Assembly: GCA_018806985.1 (NCBI GenBank)
Contig: JADANN010000256.1
Location: 843,501-907,500, forward strand
Origin: Angiostrongylus vasorum
Taxonomy: Eukaryota > Nematoda > Chromadorea > Rhabditida > Metastrongylidae
Length of the DNA: 64,000 bases
Direction: 5' to 3'
Part shown: positions 12,101 to 20,213 of the stretch, piece by piece
Numbering within the stretch: position 1 is the first letter of the stretch
Layout of the letters: each line of letters begins with the position of its first letter
Notes under the pieces: generated by a model
What the model saw: the letters and a program-made list of their open reading frames with translations, nothing else
Databases searched by the model: none
What the model was told of the DNA's origin: nothing
Position numbers and translations under genes: made by a program

Positions 12101-15100
12101 CAAAGAACTCTTTAAAATATAAACTTAAATAATAAGTTATAAATTTTCAATTTTCCAAAAAAGAAACCAAATCAAGAACGGTATGGAGATATGAAAAAAC
12201 TCGACAATAACCTAATTGGAAATCTTACAAAGCAACAAGAAAACGTGGAGTAGTTCGCAGTAAGAGTAAAATAACCTGAGATTCGGCGAGATTTGACAGT
12301 GACACTTAAAGAGTGCCGTTGACACAGTAGGGACGCTTTGTAATATTTATATTTATTGTTTTATACTAACTGGAGGATAGCGCAATGGAATGATGGCATC
12401 CACTATGCGAGCGGACCAACTGAGCCCTCAATCTCTCTGAGGTCGAGAAAATGGTACCAAACGTATCTGGGACCAGCTCACTTTCTCCATGTAGGAGTGC
12501 CCTTGCATGAACTGCATAGAGATTCGGCTCGAGCAGCATTTAACGACATTCGTAAAGGCGACGAAAAATCCCCAAACAGAAGCTGAACTCACACGCAAAA
12601 GTCCGAAGGCCTTTGTCGATGGCGGATCTGTGGAATCGAATCGAATACAAGAAGTGCTGGGAATCACACAATAGAATATGATGTAGGGAGGTGAAGAAGA
12701 AAACTGTGTTTATGTTTCCAGCACTGGAGTACTTATATCCCAATACTTAACTCTCCTCAGTCAGAGTCTACAGAACTACAAAAGTAAATAATAATAATAT
12801 AATAACTTTATGAAATGGCAGCATAAAATACGATCGCGGTCTTTCGACTGTTCAATTCACACAGAAAATGACAATGTCAAGGGGGTCTTGGGAACGTTTG
12901 ACGAATTACTCGACAGGTCACAATTTGCTCTTCGTAGAATTTCACCTATAATACGAATTAACAAAAAAGAATGCGAGATGATTGCAACGTTCTAAATTTA
13001 CACGAGAACGAAAAAAAATCATATGTGGAAATCACAAAGCAAAACTGACTTTTCCAAAAGTTAAAAAAAACGGAACCATTCATTTTCATGACAGTTCTAA
13101 CCAATAATACAACCACAATGACGCTGAGATATTTGCAAAACTCCGGGCCGCAGGTGTCTGCGTTGGAGAACGAACGCGATATTACTCTCTCCGGCGGCTA
13201 ACGCGTTCACCACCACACTATGCGAATCCTTCGTTTTGTCTCTCTCACAGCCAGTTTTCTATTGATGACCAATAATAAATTAGAAGAGTGTCATACACAA
13301 TGATAGTAATGACATCCGTTCGGAAGCGACATTTTTCGCAGTTGTATTTTGCATCTATCACTAAGACAACCATGAAGGAGCATGAGAGGTTTTTCTTAAG
13401 GCAATGAGAACTGATGGAAGATAGCCGAAAGAGTTCTGTAAGCAAAGTTTATTATTTATTTACAATGATTTTACACGAGCTGTCCTACACATCTGCAGTG
13501 CGGATCCCAGCACTTCTTACATTCTCGATTCTTTTCCTCACTTCCACCAACACTCAAGAAGGTCCTCCAACTTTTGAGCATGGGTTCGGCTGCTGATTGG
13601 CGATTTTCTTTTCGTCGTGAATGTCGTTTAATGCCTTTCGAGTGGATTCTCCCTGGTGTTCTTACATAGTAAGGCTAAAGCTACTTACTTGGTTTGAGAC
13701 GGCGAACTTTTTCCCAGACAAATCTGGTACTCTTACCGACCCCCGGAGGGATCACAGGATTGGTGGTATCATTACCGCTGTGAAATTACGAGAAAAAAAG
13801 AACCGTTTCCCTTCCAACTATGACACCTAAAATGGAGAAACATTGCGAAAAAATGTATGCAACACTAGTTTAGGATGTCAAAAAAAAAGAACGGATGGTC
13901 TCCATGGGCAATCCCGATGAAGATCGAAATGGCGAATTAATTGGAAGCGTTGCGGGAATTTGAGCTCGTTCCGAAATCTGCCCATGTGAGGGCTGAGGAT
14001 ATTGCGACTCGACATCGACGCTACGTATCAAATCACAAAGCCCTAATGAGAAGTAAACAAATTCCCTGAAATATGCATGACTATTTCCCAATTGAATTTA
14101 TAGCCATCCAAGTCCGCTCACGATACAACTAAGAATTTGACATTTCGATAACTACGAACTTAGATATGGGTCTCGTAGACGTGAACACACGTTCGAAGCA
14201 GATCACCACCATGGACGACAAATGCTCCAAAAAAGGAAACGATTGGGAGATGTGTTCGCCCTGCGCTACCACTGACATCGGTTGTACTAGAAAAGACCTA
14301 GTTTTCATTATTATTATTTATCAAAGGAAGTCTGTATTATTCAGTCCTTCTCAACTACAGTAAAAAATGTTGGATTGCAAGAAAAACTCCCATGCAATCA
14401 CTACTACCTCAATTAAAATTTGATCCTTGAAGCCAAATATTTGTTCAGCAATAGAGTGAATAAAAACATATTCCTGACATTTTTCAACATAAAAACAGAA
14501 TTCGATTACAATAAAAAATTGGCATTTCATTTATCGTTGATGACGCGGACCTGTACCAAATGAAACCACGCGACTTATGGAAAGAAAACAAACCGAGAAG
14601 TGAATGAAGTTATATTGATTCAACTGTTGTTAAGTAATGCCCTGGTCTCCTTCCATCGACATTTTATTATCATGTGTGATATCCCGAGGAACCTCGACAG
14701 GCCTTACCTCTGGCGCGACTCGGACAATTCACACCTGACCAATGCCCAATAAAGACGGATCGCTGCCGGCGACATTACCGTATCCCGTGGGCGCAATTTC
14801 ACATGGCGAGGTTGTCGTGGTTCGGACCCCATTAAACTCGGGAAAGCAGCAAGCCCAGAGACAAAACGACACGAATGAATGACACTCGACTTGCATTCCA
14901 TAAAAAATCCAGTGCAAAACGATGAGTGGACCAAAGAAGTTCAGAAATGAGCAACGAGAAAAACGAAAAATGAGTTCCAATTGCTCGAAACGAAGACGAA
15001 CCACAGATAAACGTGCACACAGTGAAGAATTCACCAGTTTCCACTTCTGACAGAATTAATGAGTTTCGCCACGAACGTAAGAACATCGAGAGGAAGAGGA

Positions 15101-17552
15101 AACATAACAACCTATTGAATCTACCAACGCCCCTAAAATGGAAACAATGAACAACAAAATAGTAAAGTGAAATATGTACACATGTTTTTGCTCACTAAAA
15201 ACACAATTAAAACATTTTCTGGAGGGAATGCCTTAAAGTTTTAGACTGCGTAACCGCAACATATAAGAGGAAATATTTGAACTAAACTTTATGAACCCAA
15301 TATCATACAGTACCAGGATCCATCACAGTCGTGGTATCAAACTGCTTGCACTGTGGCAAGTTTCCCTCTGATCCACGAGGGCTGCGATTGCCTGTGATGG
15401 TGAAGACTTGGGGCAGACCATGGCTAGGCTGATCTCGGGATTCCAAGGAACCGCCATGGCTTAACAAGCAAATCTCCGAAAAAAATGGAGATTATGCTGG
15501 TGCCCGCACAAGCATTAAAGACGGGCCACTCAAATATCAAGCAATATCACACAGATTCCTCAGATCTTCGGAAAAACTACAAAGATTGAAAATACAAAGG
15601 TAGCAAACAGTCCATGAAAAATTCACTATCATCACTGTCATAAAACATCGTATTCTTCCTCGAACAATTAACCTGTCACTTCGTCAACGGTTTAGAAGGC
15701 GAATATTTCTAAGAAAAACGCAAAGTACATCAGCGCCTAGAATTAGAACGAATGCTTTGCAAGAATAAAGAAAAAAACTTCCTTTAAAAAATGCCCTTAG
15801 CCTTTCTTTTTAGGAGTAGTAACTTAATTCCAAAATATTCATCTCTGTTAGCATTGCCTAACTAGAAATTACTTCTACTTATTGGTAGCAGCAACTTCAT
15901 AAAAAAGAATCGTTACGCATAAACTTCTGTGGCAAAAGCTCACTTAAGAAACAAATTGAGCAATACATGACGGCTTGTGCCGAAGCTCGAACATATCACT
16001 AACTGCTGCCGGTCGTCCTTATCAAACCCTGGCAGTTTTTGTTCTCACCATTAACGCGTTTTTTCCACTCTACCGCTCCTGAATTGTTTTTTAAGGCAAC
16101 TTCCCATCTCTTCTTCTGAATTCTCATCACAATGTAATGGTGTACTTACATGAAGACCAAAGGCGTACACCCCACTGCAGGAGTATCCAATCGAAATCTT
16201 AGTCAATGAATATCGACTACCAACCAAGGAACCTTTTCTTCCCGTGTTTGAAATTACTTCCCGGTCGTTAATAGCCGTGATTTCTCAAAATGAAGCCTCA
16301 CTAGAAAAAAGTTTCTCTCGAGAAAAGTCTTTGAACAGTTCCGATGAGTATCTCAAATACCTGGAAGACGTATTATGCTAGTGTTCAGTATTCTCCCAAA
16401 TAAACCCTGAAATTGTTACCGATTCCGCTTCTACAGCTGTTTTCCGAACTTCTGGCTTAAAGCGTCTCGTCACTTAAGCTGGCCTTTTGCCAGAATTCTA
16501 CCTCTGTAGTCGATTGTGACTGACGAAAAGTAGAATACATAAAACTCGCATCATCAGCTTTTTCCATCTATTATCTTTCCTTCTATGATTTTATCATTTC
16601 GAGTGCATAACCGAAAGTGAGTTTGTGATAAAAGTAAAGAAAAAAATAGGCAGGTTTCTGTTAACACTTATTGAATTCGCGTTTATATTGAGTTAAATTG
16701 TATCATTTGTCAAGTACGATCTATTCGAAAGTGACGATTTGAAAATAGACGTAGAGTTTTTTGATTGAAAGTGGTGCTTTGATTTGCAAGAACGCATCAA
16801 CCACCAACAATCCTGTTTCACATGGTGAACATCGACACTATGAACTGAAACTGAAGTCAAATCGGTCTGCAGCAGCACCTTGTCGCCACACCAAAGTGGT
16901 TGCTGGTCATTAGAAAGTCGGTGATTTTCCGTCGAAGTCACGTGACTTATACGTACTCTTTGGACTCCGATAAGAAAATTGAAACAGTGACATCGAAAGA
17001 GAACGCGAAAAGAAATCGCTATCGGGATAGTAAGTTCTTGAGAAAATAGTTTCATTGATGTGCATGAAAATGGGGATAAGTAACTCTGCACTTCAGTAGC
17101 ATGACCGGGCTGCAACAACAAAACAGCTCATTGTTTTTCTAATAGCAAATGGAAATCAAATTTTTAAAATCGATACAGTAAATGTGAACAACGACGATGA
17201 CAAAACATGCCATCCTCATACGGATGGATAAGAGAAGACAATGGAAATTGCTAGTAGACTTGAGAGATGAACACAAGGGTTACATCCGGTGCTTCTGAAG
17301 AATACTGCGAATCTGTAACACCAAGACTCTTACTAGTCTAACAGAGGAAATGCTAAGTGTAATGGAAACTCTGGCTGTCTCCATCAACGTAGCCAAGCAT
17401 TTCAGACAACCACTGCACTCTTTTGAATTCTTCGGAAGACAAAGGAAAGAAAAGTGTGTAAATATGCCACATTACAGCCTACCTGGCAAAATTCACAGTA
17501 CGCCTCCGGATTGAAAACTTTGCCGCCGAATGTTTGAGCCGCTTCTGTCTTC
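81..17552 (-). CDS. Four-finger C2H2 zinc-finger protein gene, ten exons, partial at both ends
   Basis: Joined exons, in transcript order: 17552-17483, 10296-10129, 9565-9413, 9248-8961, 5433-5300, 2596-2486, 1262-1148, 595-521, 415-288, 181-81. All nine junctions keep frame (1343 coding bases, 447 residues). Fingers lie near residues 19-40, 281-302, 365-386 and 415-436, all C-x2-C-x12-H-x4-H. Fingers 1 and 3 are close paralogues (CEFCQKEFCNKYYLATH and CDLCNKEVCNKYFLRTH). Residues 80-226 are Gly/Ser/Gln/Leu rich, as in activation or scaffold regions. An SGLLP motif occurs near 149 and again near 311. The first exon starts in mid-codon and the last ends in phase 1, so both ends of the gene lie outside these exons. 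By family knowledge it should be a nuclear nucleic-acid-binding regulator; the target is unknown. I do not recognise the orthologue. Confidence 0.82.
288..415 (-). CDS. Zinc-finger gene exon i (second half of finger 3)
   Basis: Acceptor aggtgtag-type (tgtag), donor AG|gtatag. It has 42 codons plus two bases. It starts VCNKYFLRTHMLKMHG, completing finger 3, and continues with an acidic/hydrophobic linker (IVIDENKTVIANIDTLEKE). The split Arg codon is finished by exon j. Confidence 0.82.
521..595 (-). CDS. Zinc-finger gene exon h (first half of finger 3)
   Basis: Acceptor tttttgcag, donor GAG|gtggga, 25 codons, phase 0 on both sides. It ends NGKNYCDLCNKE, carrying the Cys pair of finger 3; the His pair is in exon i. 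The two-exon layout repeats that of finger 1, with the intron six bases further downstream. Confidence 0.82.
650..1000 (+). repeat. Family B dispersed repeat, copy 1
   Basis: Shares with 3140-3480 the whole path from a CAGATCAATCCCAT-like stretch through GTGTGGTGG and gttcgatcccc (858-868) to a CTCAGCA...GTGG segment and a GGCAGTAAAT end. The 815-868 part resembles Pol III A and B boxes, so the family may have a tRNA-derived head. It fills the space between exons h and g of the zinc-finger gene. Confidence 0.75.
1148..1262 (-). CDS. Zinc-finger gene exon g (Pro/Leu/Met linker)
   Basis: Acceptor ctgttgcag is read from the complement at 1263-1268; donor ACG|gtaagc. One base plus 38 codons, ending in phase 0. 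It begins LLSGLLPQGFPTLPFMLPGG, echoing WFSGLLPPQL of exon d, so the two may be a repeated short interaction motif. No finger. Confidence 0.8.
2486..2596 (-). CDS. Zinc-finger gene exon f (complete finger 2)
   Basis: Acceptor tgatgttcag, excellent donor CA|gtaagt. One base, 36 codons and two bases; both phases fit exons e and g. It carries all of finger 2 (CGDCDKAFKSAEFLDHH plus KLMQH). This finger is less like fingers 1 and 3 and lacks the internal CNKY motif. Confidence 0.82.
3138..3480 (+). repeat. Family B dispersed repeat, copy 2, with short terminal hairpin
   Basis: Same order of blocks as copy 1, with a B-box-like gttcggtcccc at 3412-3422. Its left end carries an inverted pair of about 20 bases (3140-3160 and 3207-3227: tcaatttttatttactg and its complement). 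Confidence 0.72.
4165..4359 (-). pseudogene. Mariner transposase, C-terminal part, broken
   Basis: This frame reads NDFDYETLLYSPYSPDHSP near its start, the conserved stretch around the last Asp of the DD34D triad. The following residues have decayed. It lies in a different frame from the N-terminal block. Confidence 0.75.
4583..5047 (-). pseudogene. Mariner transposase, 5' part, broken
   Basis: An open frame of 154 codons begins MSKTNFRQIFFCEFKLG. The first 110 residues are collinear with mariner transposase DNA-binding domains (two helix-turn-helix units). After KAKK the frame drifts from the family, consistent with a small indel near 4705, and it ends before the catalytic core. Confidence 0.8.
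5300..5433 (-). CDS. Zinc-finger gene exon e (charged linker)
   Basis: Acceptor ttctatttcag, donor GA|gtgata. It has 44 codons plus two bases that pair with the single leading base of exon f to make Glu. It encodes a Lys/Asp/Asn-rich linker ending KDIVDDENVE. If the donor were not used, a TGA follows within two codons, so a truncated isoform ending here is conceivable. The mariner copy lies only 70 bp downstream in the next intron. Confidence 0.65.
6867..7145 (+). repeat. tRNA-derived SINE family S, copy 1
   Basis: A-box-like tgtagagcagcgg at 6871-6883 and B-box-like ggttcatttcc at 6917-6927, followed by the family body (CCTATCCCTCCG, GGTAGGACAC, GGTCACCGC, AAGGATTGATCAACG) and a T-rich end. 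Five copies share this order. It is a retroposed, Pol III-type repeat, not a tRNA gene: no cloverleaf forms. Confidence 0.75.
8961..9248 (-). CDS. Zinc-finger gene exon d (Gln/Leu/Gly-rich region)
   Basis: Acceptor ttttccag, donor AGA|gtaata, 96 codons, phase 0. The product is rich in Gln, Leu, Asn and Gly (LPNWFSGLLPPQLQQQG, then LFGGNLGGNMGALAAAL) and ends FDSETRQQIR. It is the longest exon. The SGLLP motif recurs in exon g. The donor choice is slightly less sure than the others, but its phase matches exon e. Confidence 0.78.
9413..9565 (-). CDS. Zinc-finger gene exon c (Gly/Ser/Pro-rich linker)
   Basis: Acceptor atgtttcag, donor AAG|gtactg, 51 codons, phase 0 on both sides. It encodes a low-complexity stretch with MGMGGGSPSPSSVPSSGS, which I expect to be disordered. 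It has no finger. It sits between exons b and d with introns of 563 and 164 bp. Confidence 0.8.
10129..10296 (-). CDS. Zinc-finger gene exon b (second half of finger 1)
   Basis: Acceptor cgatttcag, donor CAG|gtcagt, 56 codons, phase 0 on both sides. It opens with KEFCNKYYLATHRAAKHG, which supplies the two His ligands of finger 1, followed by a linker rich in Ala, Asp, Gln and Leu. The preceding intron is 7186 bp, the longest seen in the gene. Confidence 0.85.
10896..11473 (+). CDS. Nested opposite-strand ORF pair, Cys-containing protein of unknown function, possibly decayed
   Basis: Block 1 (10896-11126, 77 codons, ATG in an aaaATGG context) ends AAG before gtttgt. Block 2 (11207-11473, 88 codons and stop) resumes in phase 0 after ctaaag. 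Joined, they give 165 residues with CRVC near 10-13 and CQIC in block 2, and a basic stretch (KLKKKL). I do not recognise the family. Similar Lys/Glu-rich reading continues in another frame to about 11560, and a 69-codon open stretch lies at 11920-12131, so this may instead be a decayed, once longer ORF with indels. The acceptor is poor, which favours decay. It lies inside the 7.2-kb zinc-finger intron, on the other strand. Confidence 0.35.
11474..12395 (+). other. Possible continuation of the decayed ORF, otherwise nothing clear
   Basis: Shifted coding-like pieces occur at 11471-11560 (SDEDIRILEDKKKAK) and 11920-12131 (ends near KNSLKYKLK, then stop). Frames are separated by stops. No domain is recognisable. 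Confidence 0.25.
12400..12700 (+). repeat. A-tailed repeat family A, copy 1
   Basis: Shares with the other copies the order: cgtgggaacgcccttg-like block, ATTTAACGACATTCGTAAAG, CGAAGGCCTTTGT, GAATCGAATACAAGAAGTGC and a purine-rich end. It is diverged from the others, so an old copy. It lies in the large zinc-finger intron. Confidence 0.65.
13095..13260 (-). repeat. Family B repeat, copy 3 (reverse orientation)
   Basis: Complement of the family B core: gagatatttgcaaaactccg, GCAGGTGTCTGCG, AACGCGTTCACCACCACAC and the CTTCGTTTTG block, all in reverse order relative to copies 1 and 2. It lies in the large intron of the zinc-finger gene. Confidence 0.7.
13480..13680 (-). repeat. A-tailed repeat family A, reverse copy
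   Basis: The complement reads AAGAAGTGCTGGGATCCGCA preceded by GAATCGAGAATG and AAACGACATTCACGACG, in family A order. It ends next to the SINE fragment at 13715. Confidence 0.62.
13715..13760 (-). repeat. SINE family S fragment
   Basis: Only the GACAAATCTGGTACTC...CCCCCGGAGGGA block survives, matching 25310-25345 and 55730-55760. It is joined directly to a reverse-oriented family A copy. Confidence 0.55.
13880..14075 (-). CDS. Candidate exon inside the large zinc-finger intron
   Basis: Open minus-strand stretch with an upstream catatttcag acceptor (near 14067), rich in Ser/Pro/Gln (ESQYPQPSHGQISERAQIP). A second frame over the same bases is also open from an ATG. No strong donor follows. 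It could be a cassette exon of the host gene, but including it would split finger 1. Confidence 0.22.
14741..14850 (-). CDS. Candidate exon inside the large zinc-finger intron
   Basis: A pyrimidine-rich ctgctttcccgag acceptor precedes phase-0 codons giving FNGVRTTTTSP and NVAGSDPSLLGIGQ, then donor CAG|gtgtga. Composition resembles the host linker. A second frame reaches another donor (AG|gtaagg near 14705). Phase 0 on both sides would allow optional inclusion between exons a and b, though that would break finger 1. Confidence 0.25.
15310..15550 (+). repeat. Repeat family D, copy 1
   Basis: Runs parallel to 51695-51930: TACCAGGATCCA, GTGGTATCAA, TCCCTCTGATCCAC, GGGCTGCGA, GGGGCAGACC, TGGAGATTATGCTGGTGCCC and ACGGGCC. 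About four of five bases agree. No open frame is preserved in both copies, so it is a dispersed non-coding repeat. It lies in the large zinc-finger intron. Confidence 0.7.
15560..16690. other. Intron sequence without recognisable features
   Basis: Within the first visible zinc-finger intron. Nothing beyond AT-rich single-copy-looking sequence. Confidence 0.5.
16861..16975 (-). CDS. Candidate exon inside the large zinc-finger intron
   Basis: Lies in a 142-codon open frame (16693-17121). A possible exon runs from a cttatcggag acceptor to AAG|gtgctg and reads RVRISHVTSTENHRLSND. Phase 0 at the 3' side. No domain seen; may be chance. Confidence 0.2.
17483..17552 (-). CDS. Zinc-finger gene exon a (first half of finger 1)
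   Basis: Acceptor gatttcag, donor CAG|gtaggc. One base completes an upstream codon, then 23 codons ending PEAYCEFCQ, so the exon stops just after the first Cys pair of finger 1. It continues in phase 0 into 10296. An upstream exon ending in phase 2 must exist; I could not place it with confidence. Confidence 0.75.
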
Positions 17553-18291
17553 CTGAAATCAATCAAAAATAGTTCGTTAGAAAAGTGTTAGTGTGATTCC
17601 AGCGAGAGCAGTGGGGCGACCGTCAGGAATCATTTAACAATTGACAATCTGTCAATTAGAAAGTGCCAATGAACAAATTTCGAATCGACAGTGACGTCGG
17701 TCAGTCACAAAAAAAAGACTTATGAAAAATCTTGGTAAAAAGTCGATCAGTACGAATATTGAATCGACAAAAATCAATAACAATCAATAAAAAACAAACG
17801 GCAATGAAAATCGTGTTTGGAAAAGAATGAAAAAAACGTTAGGCGGTAAACAGAGAGAATTTCCAGAAGTTTTTCGTTCTATTCGAGAGAAATCAGACAG
17901 AAAACGTCCAGAAGTCTTATCATCAGGCACAGATGGTATCTTAAAAAGCTGAAAGTCTTTCTTAGAGTTGCCTGGTGCATGAACATTTTTAAAAACGGCT
18001 AAATGCCTCTTCATAGGTAGAAATGTGATCATTTAGACTGCTATTAAGAGAAGATTTAAGCAAGAAACCTCTCACTTCGATTTCAAACACTGCACCCATC
18101 GCACCACAGCAGCTCCTCTACATTCGGACTTCATGAGATAAATTTAAGCTTAATCATTGCATGAAGCCTTTGTCCACAAATCCAAGCTTTCGGTACACTA
18201 GTGATTGATTCATTTTTTTATATGTAACTTTACGAGTGCCATTAAGCTTAAACAATTACACTCCTTCATTCATAACTAACCAATGAGAAGG

Positions 18292-18565
18292 TGAGTGTAG
18301 CGTAGTGTTTGGAGGTGCTCTGCAACACAGATGCGTTAGATCTCGGGCCTCGGGCTCACCAAGTCACCTATCCCTCGAGGATTCAGCATATTGGTAGCAC
18401 ACCTCTATGGGAAGATAGCAGCACTCACTCGATTCATCGGTAGGTCACCGGAAGTCAATGTATAGTCAGATTTGCATTCAATCCATCTATGACGCTTGAT
18501 GAAGGTGAATGCATAGCGCATCCCTCAGGGATTGAGCAACTCCGGGAGCTTCAGCCTTTAAGTCC
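18292..18565 (+). repeat. tRNA-derived SINE family S, copy 2
   Basis: A-box-like tgtagcgtagtg at 18296-18307; the B box (near 18348) has decayed. The body has CCTATCCCTCGAGG, TTGGTAGCACAC, GGTAGGTCACCGG and CCCTCAGGGATTGAGCAAC in family order. Confidence 0.75.
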
Positions 18566-18872
18566 TAACTAATAACTTTACACAATCCTATTAATACAAA
18601 AACAAGACTCTTCAAAACAAACAGGTATGTTTACATAAATATGGAAATTAACGAAGAAAAAAACAAGGTGCTAGTGAGAAACGAGCAATCTGAACTCTGG
18701 TTTGAGACAACCAAATATTATTCGACATGAATGAGCCACCTTTGAGCTTCTTCATTGAGGAAGATCCGTGGGCTCTTCTTATGTTCCCTAACAATTCAAG
18801 GTACATCAAAGATTGATAGTTTTTTTCACATACAACCAGAATAACGAGTACTTCAACCAATTCTCTTTGCAG

Positions 18873-19018
18873 GCAGCAAGGACGCTGACTTCCACTAAAA
18901 TAAGAAAAAAAAAAGGAACAGTTGGAAAGAGGAGCCAAAATATCAGAAGACCGCTTGCTCAATTAGATCGCTCCAGTATAGATGTTTTATGTGAACAAGC
19001 TTTTGTAACCACTACTTG
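18873..19018 (+). CDS. Candidate plus-strand exon
   Basis: Very good acceptor (ccaattctctttgcag) followed by 48 open codons and TG|gtagca. Encodes a basic stretch (KIRKKKGTVGKRSQNIRRPL). No partner exon or family found. Confidence 0.28.
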
Positions 19019-19139
19019 GTAGCAAAACGACAACCTTCGTTGGATCCAAACGTAAAAAAACAACTATATCTCTTCTGTTTTCGCAATTTTTATATATAAT
19101 TGCTTACTATTAAACAGGAGATGGGGGGAGGGTTTCGCA

Positions 19140-19430
19140 GTGGTTAATGATGTCATTGATTAGGAAGCAAAAAGCACTAGTTCGATCTCCTCCCTAACGC
19201 TCTGCTCCAGTCGGCGTGGGAACAACGCCTGAGCTCGACTATCTCCAGGAATGCAAGAAGAATTGACTCGACCAGCATTCTACGACATTCATAAAGACAG
19301 CAGCTGAAACAACATACGGATTGTTCGAAGACCATTGTAAAGGAGGAATGCAACGAAAATGAATCGAACGCAGGAAGTGCTGGGATCCGCACAATAGATG
19401 TGATGACGGGTCGTGCAAAAAAAAGAAATC
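19140..19430 (+). repeat. A-tailed repeat family A, copy 3
   Basis: Has GCTCTGCTCCAGTCGGCGTG, CATTCTACGACATTC, GAATCGAACGCAGGAAGTGC, TGGGATCCGCACAATAGATG, GACGGGTCGTGC and a terminal A8 run (19412-19419). The 3' A-rich tail suggests a non-LTR retroposed family. Confidence 0.7.
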
Positions 19431-19516
19431 ATTAAACCGAAGGAGCAACAAAAAATCTGGACGTGTAGACATTTAACATAATGTTGAAGGTGAATAGATT
19501 TTATATAACATGAGCA

Positions 19517-19785
19517 GTGAGCTTGTAGCACAATGTTAGAGGTGCTCTACAATGCACACACGGTTGTTGGTTCGACCACGTGCCTTGCGCAAACAAGCTC
19601 TACATTCTTCCGGAATCTGCAACCTCCTATCAAACATATTTAGCAGCGTACGAAGAAAACCAGATGGCCCCACAGGCCATCCTATGAGCTAAATATGCAT
19701 TCAGTCACCTATATGATGCTTAATAGAGTTGAATACATAACACATCCCTTAAGGATTGATCAGCGGCGAACGCTTTATCCTATTA
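19517..19785 (+). repeat. tRNA-derived SINE family S, copy 3
   Basis: A-box-like tgtagcacaatg at 19524-19535 and a good B box ggttcgaccac at 19569-19579. The 3' body (TTCAGTCACC, TATGATGC, CCCTTAAGGATTGATCAGCG) matches the other copies; the middle is diverged. Sits right after an A-tailed family A copy. Confidence 0.75.
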
Positions 19786-20024
19786 TCACTATAGTTATAA
19801 TTAATTAATCATTATCAATACCAATGCAATTCTTTATAGCATGGCTGCTTTCCATAATGATTCGAATATGGATGGAAGCTTTAAATTGGACTCACAAATG
19901 AAACGATAGCCTTAACCAATCTGCTAAACAATCCCAAAGTGGTAAAACGACACGAAGAAAATTCCCGGCAGAAAGCGACATTTATCGTAAAGGTGCTTAA
20001 GCACTAATCCATCTCAACAGACAA

Positions 20025-20213
20025 TTATGGAAAACTAAGCAAAGTGATCACTGGAACAGTTGAAATAATTGCGAAATGACAATGGACGGAGTGATGGCGG
20101 TGACTGTGAAGAGCACTGGAAATTGACGAAATGCTAACGTCTGATGAGAACCTCAGACCGGATGCGTCTCCATGACATTTTGTTGGTAAACGTTCATCAA
20201 CACATAACTGCAA
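20025..20213 (-). CDS. Candidate minus-strand exon
   Basis: Good acceptor gtttcgtttgcag just upstream of LCVDERLPTKCHGDASG and a Ser/His-rich stretch to a TAA. No clear donor in the right phase. It lies upstream of zinc-finger exon a on the same strand, so a missing 5' exon is possible but unproven. Confidence 0.22.
   Translation of the reverse strand: MQLCVDERLPTKCHGDASGLRFSSDVSISSISSALHSHRHHSVHCHFAIISTVPVITLLSFP

Noticed and set aside
14704..15110. Three overlapping 76-101 codon minus ORFs
   Set aside because: Mostly overlapping chance frames in a GC-richer patch; only the short segment 14741-14850 was kept as a candidate exon.
20128..20155. Second CTGATGAG match with inverted GTCTGATGAG/CTCAGAC arms
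   Set aside because: No GAAA core follows, so only a small hairpin.
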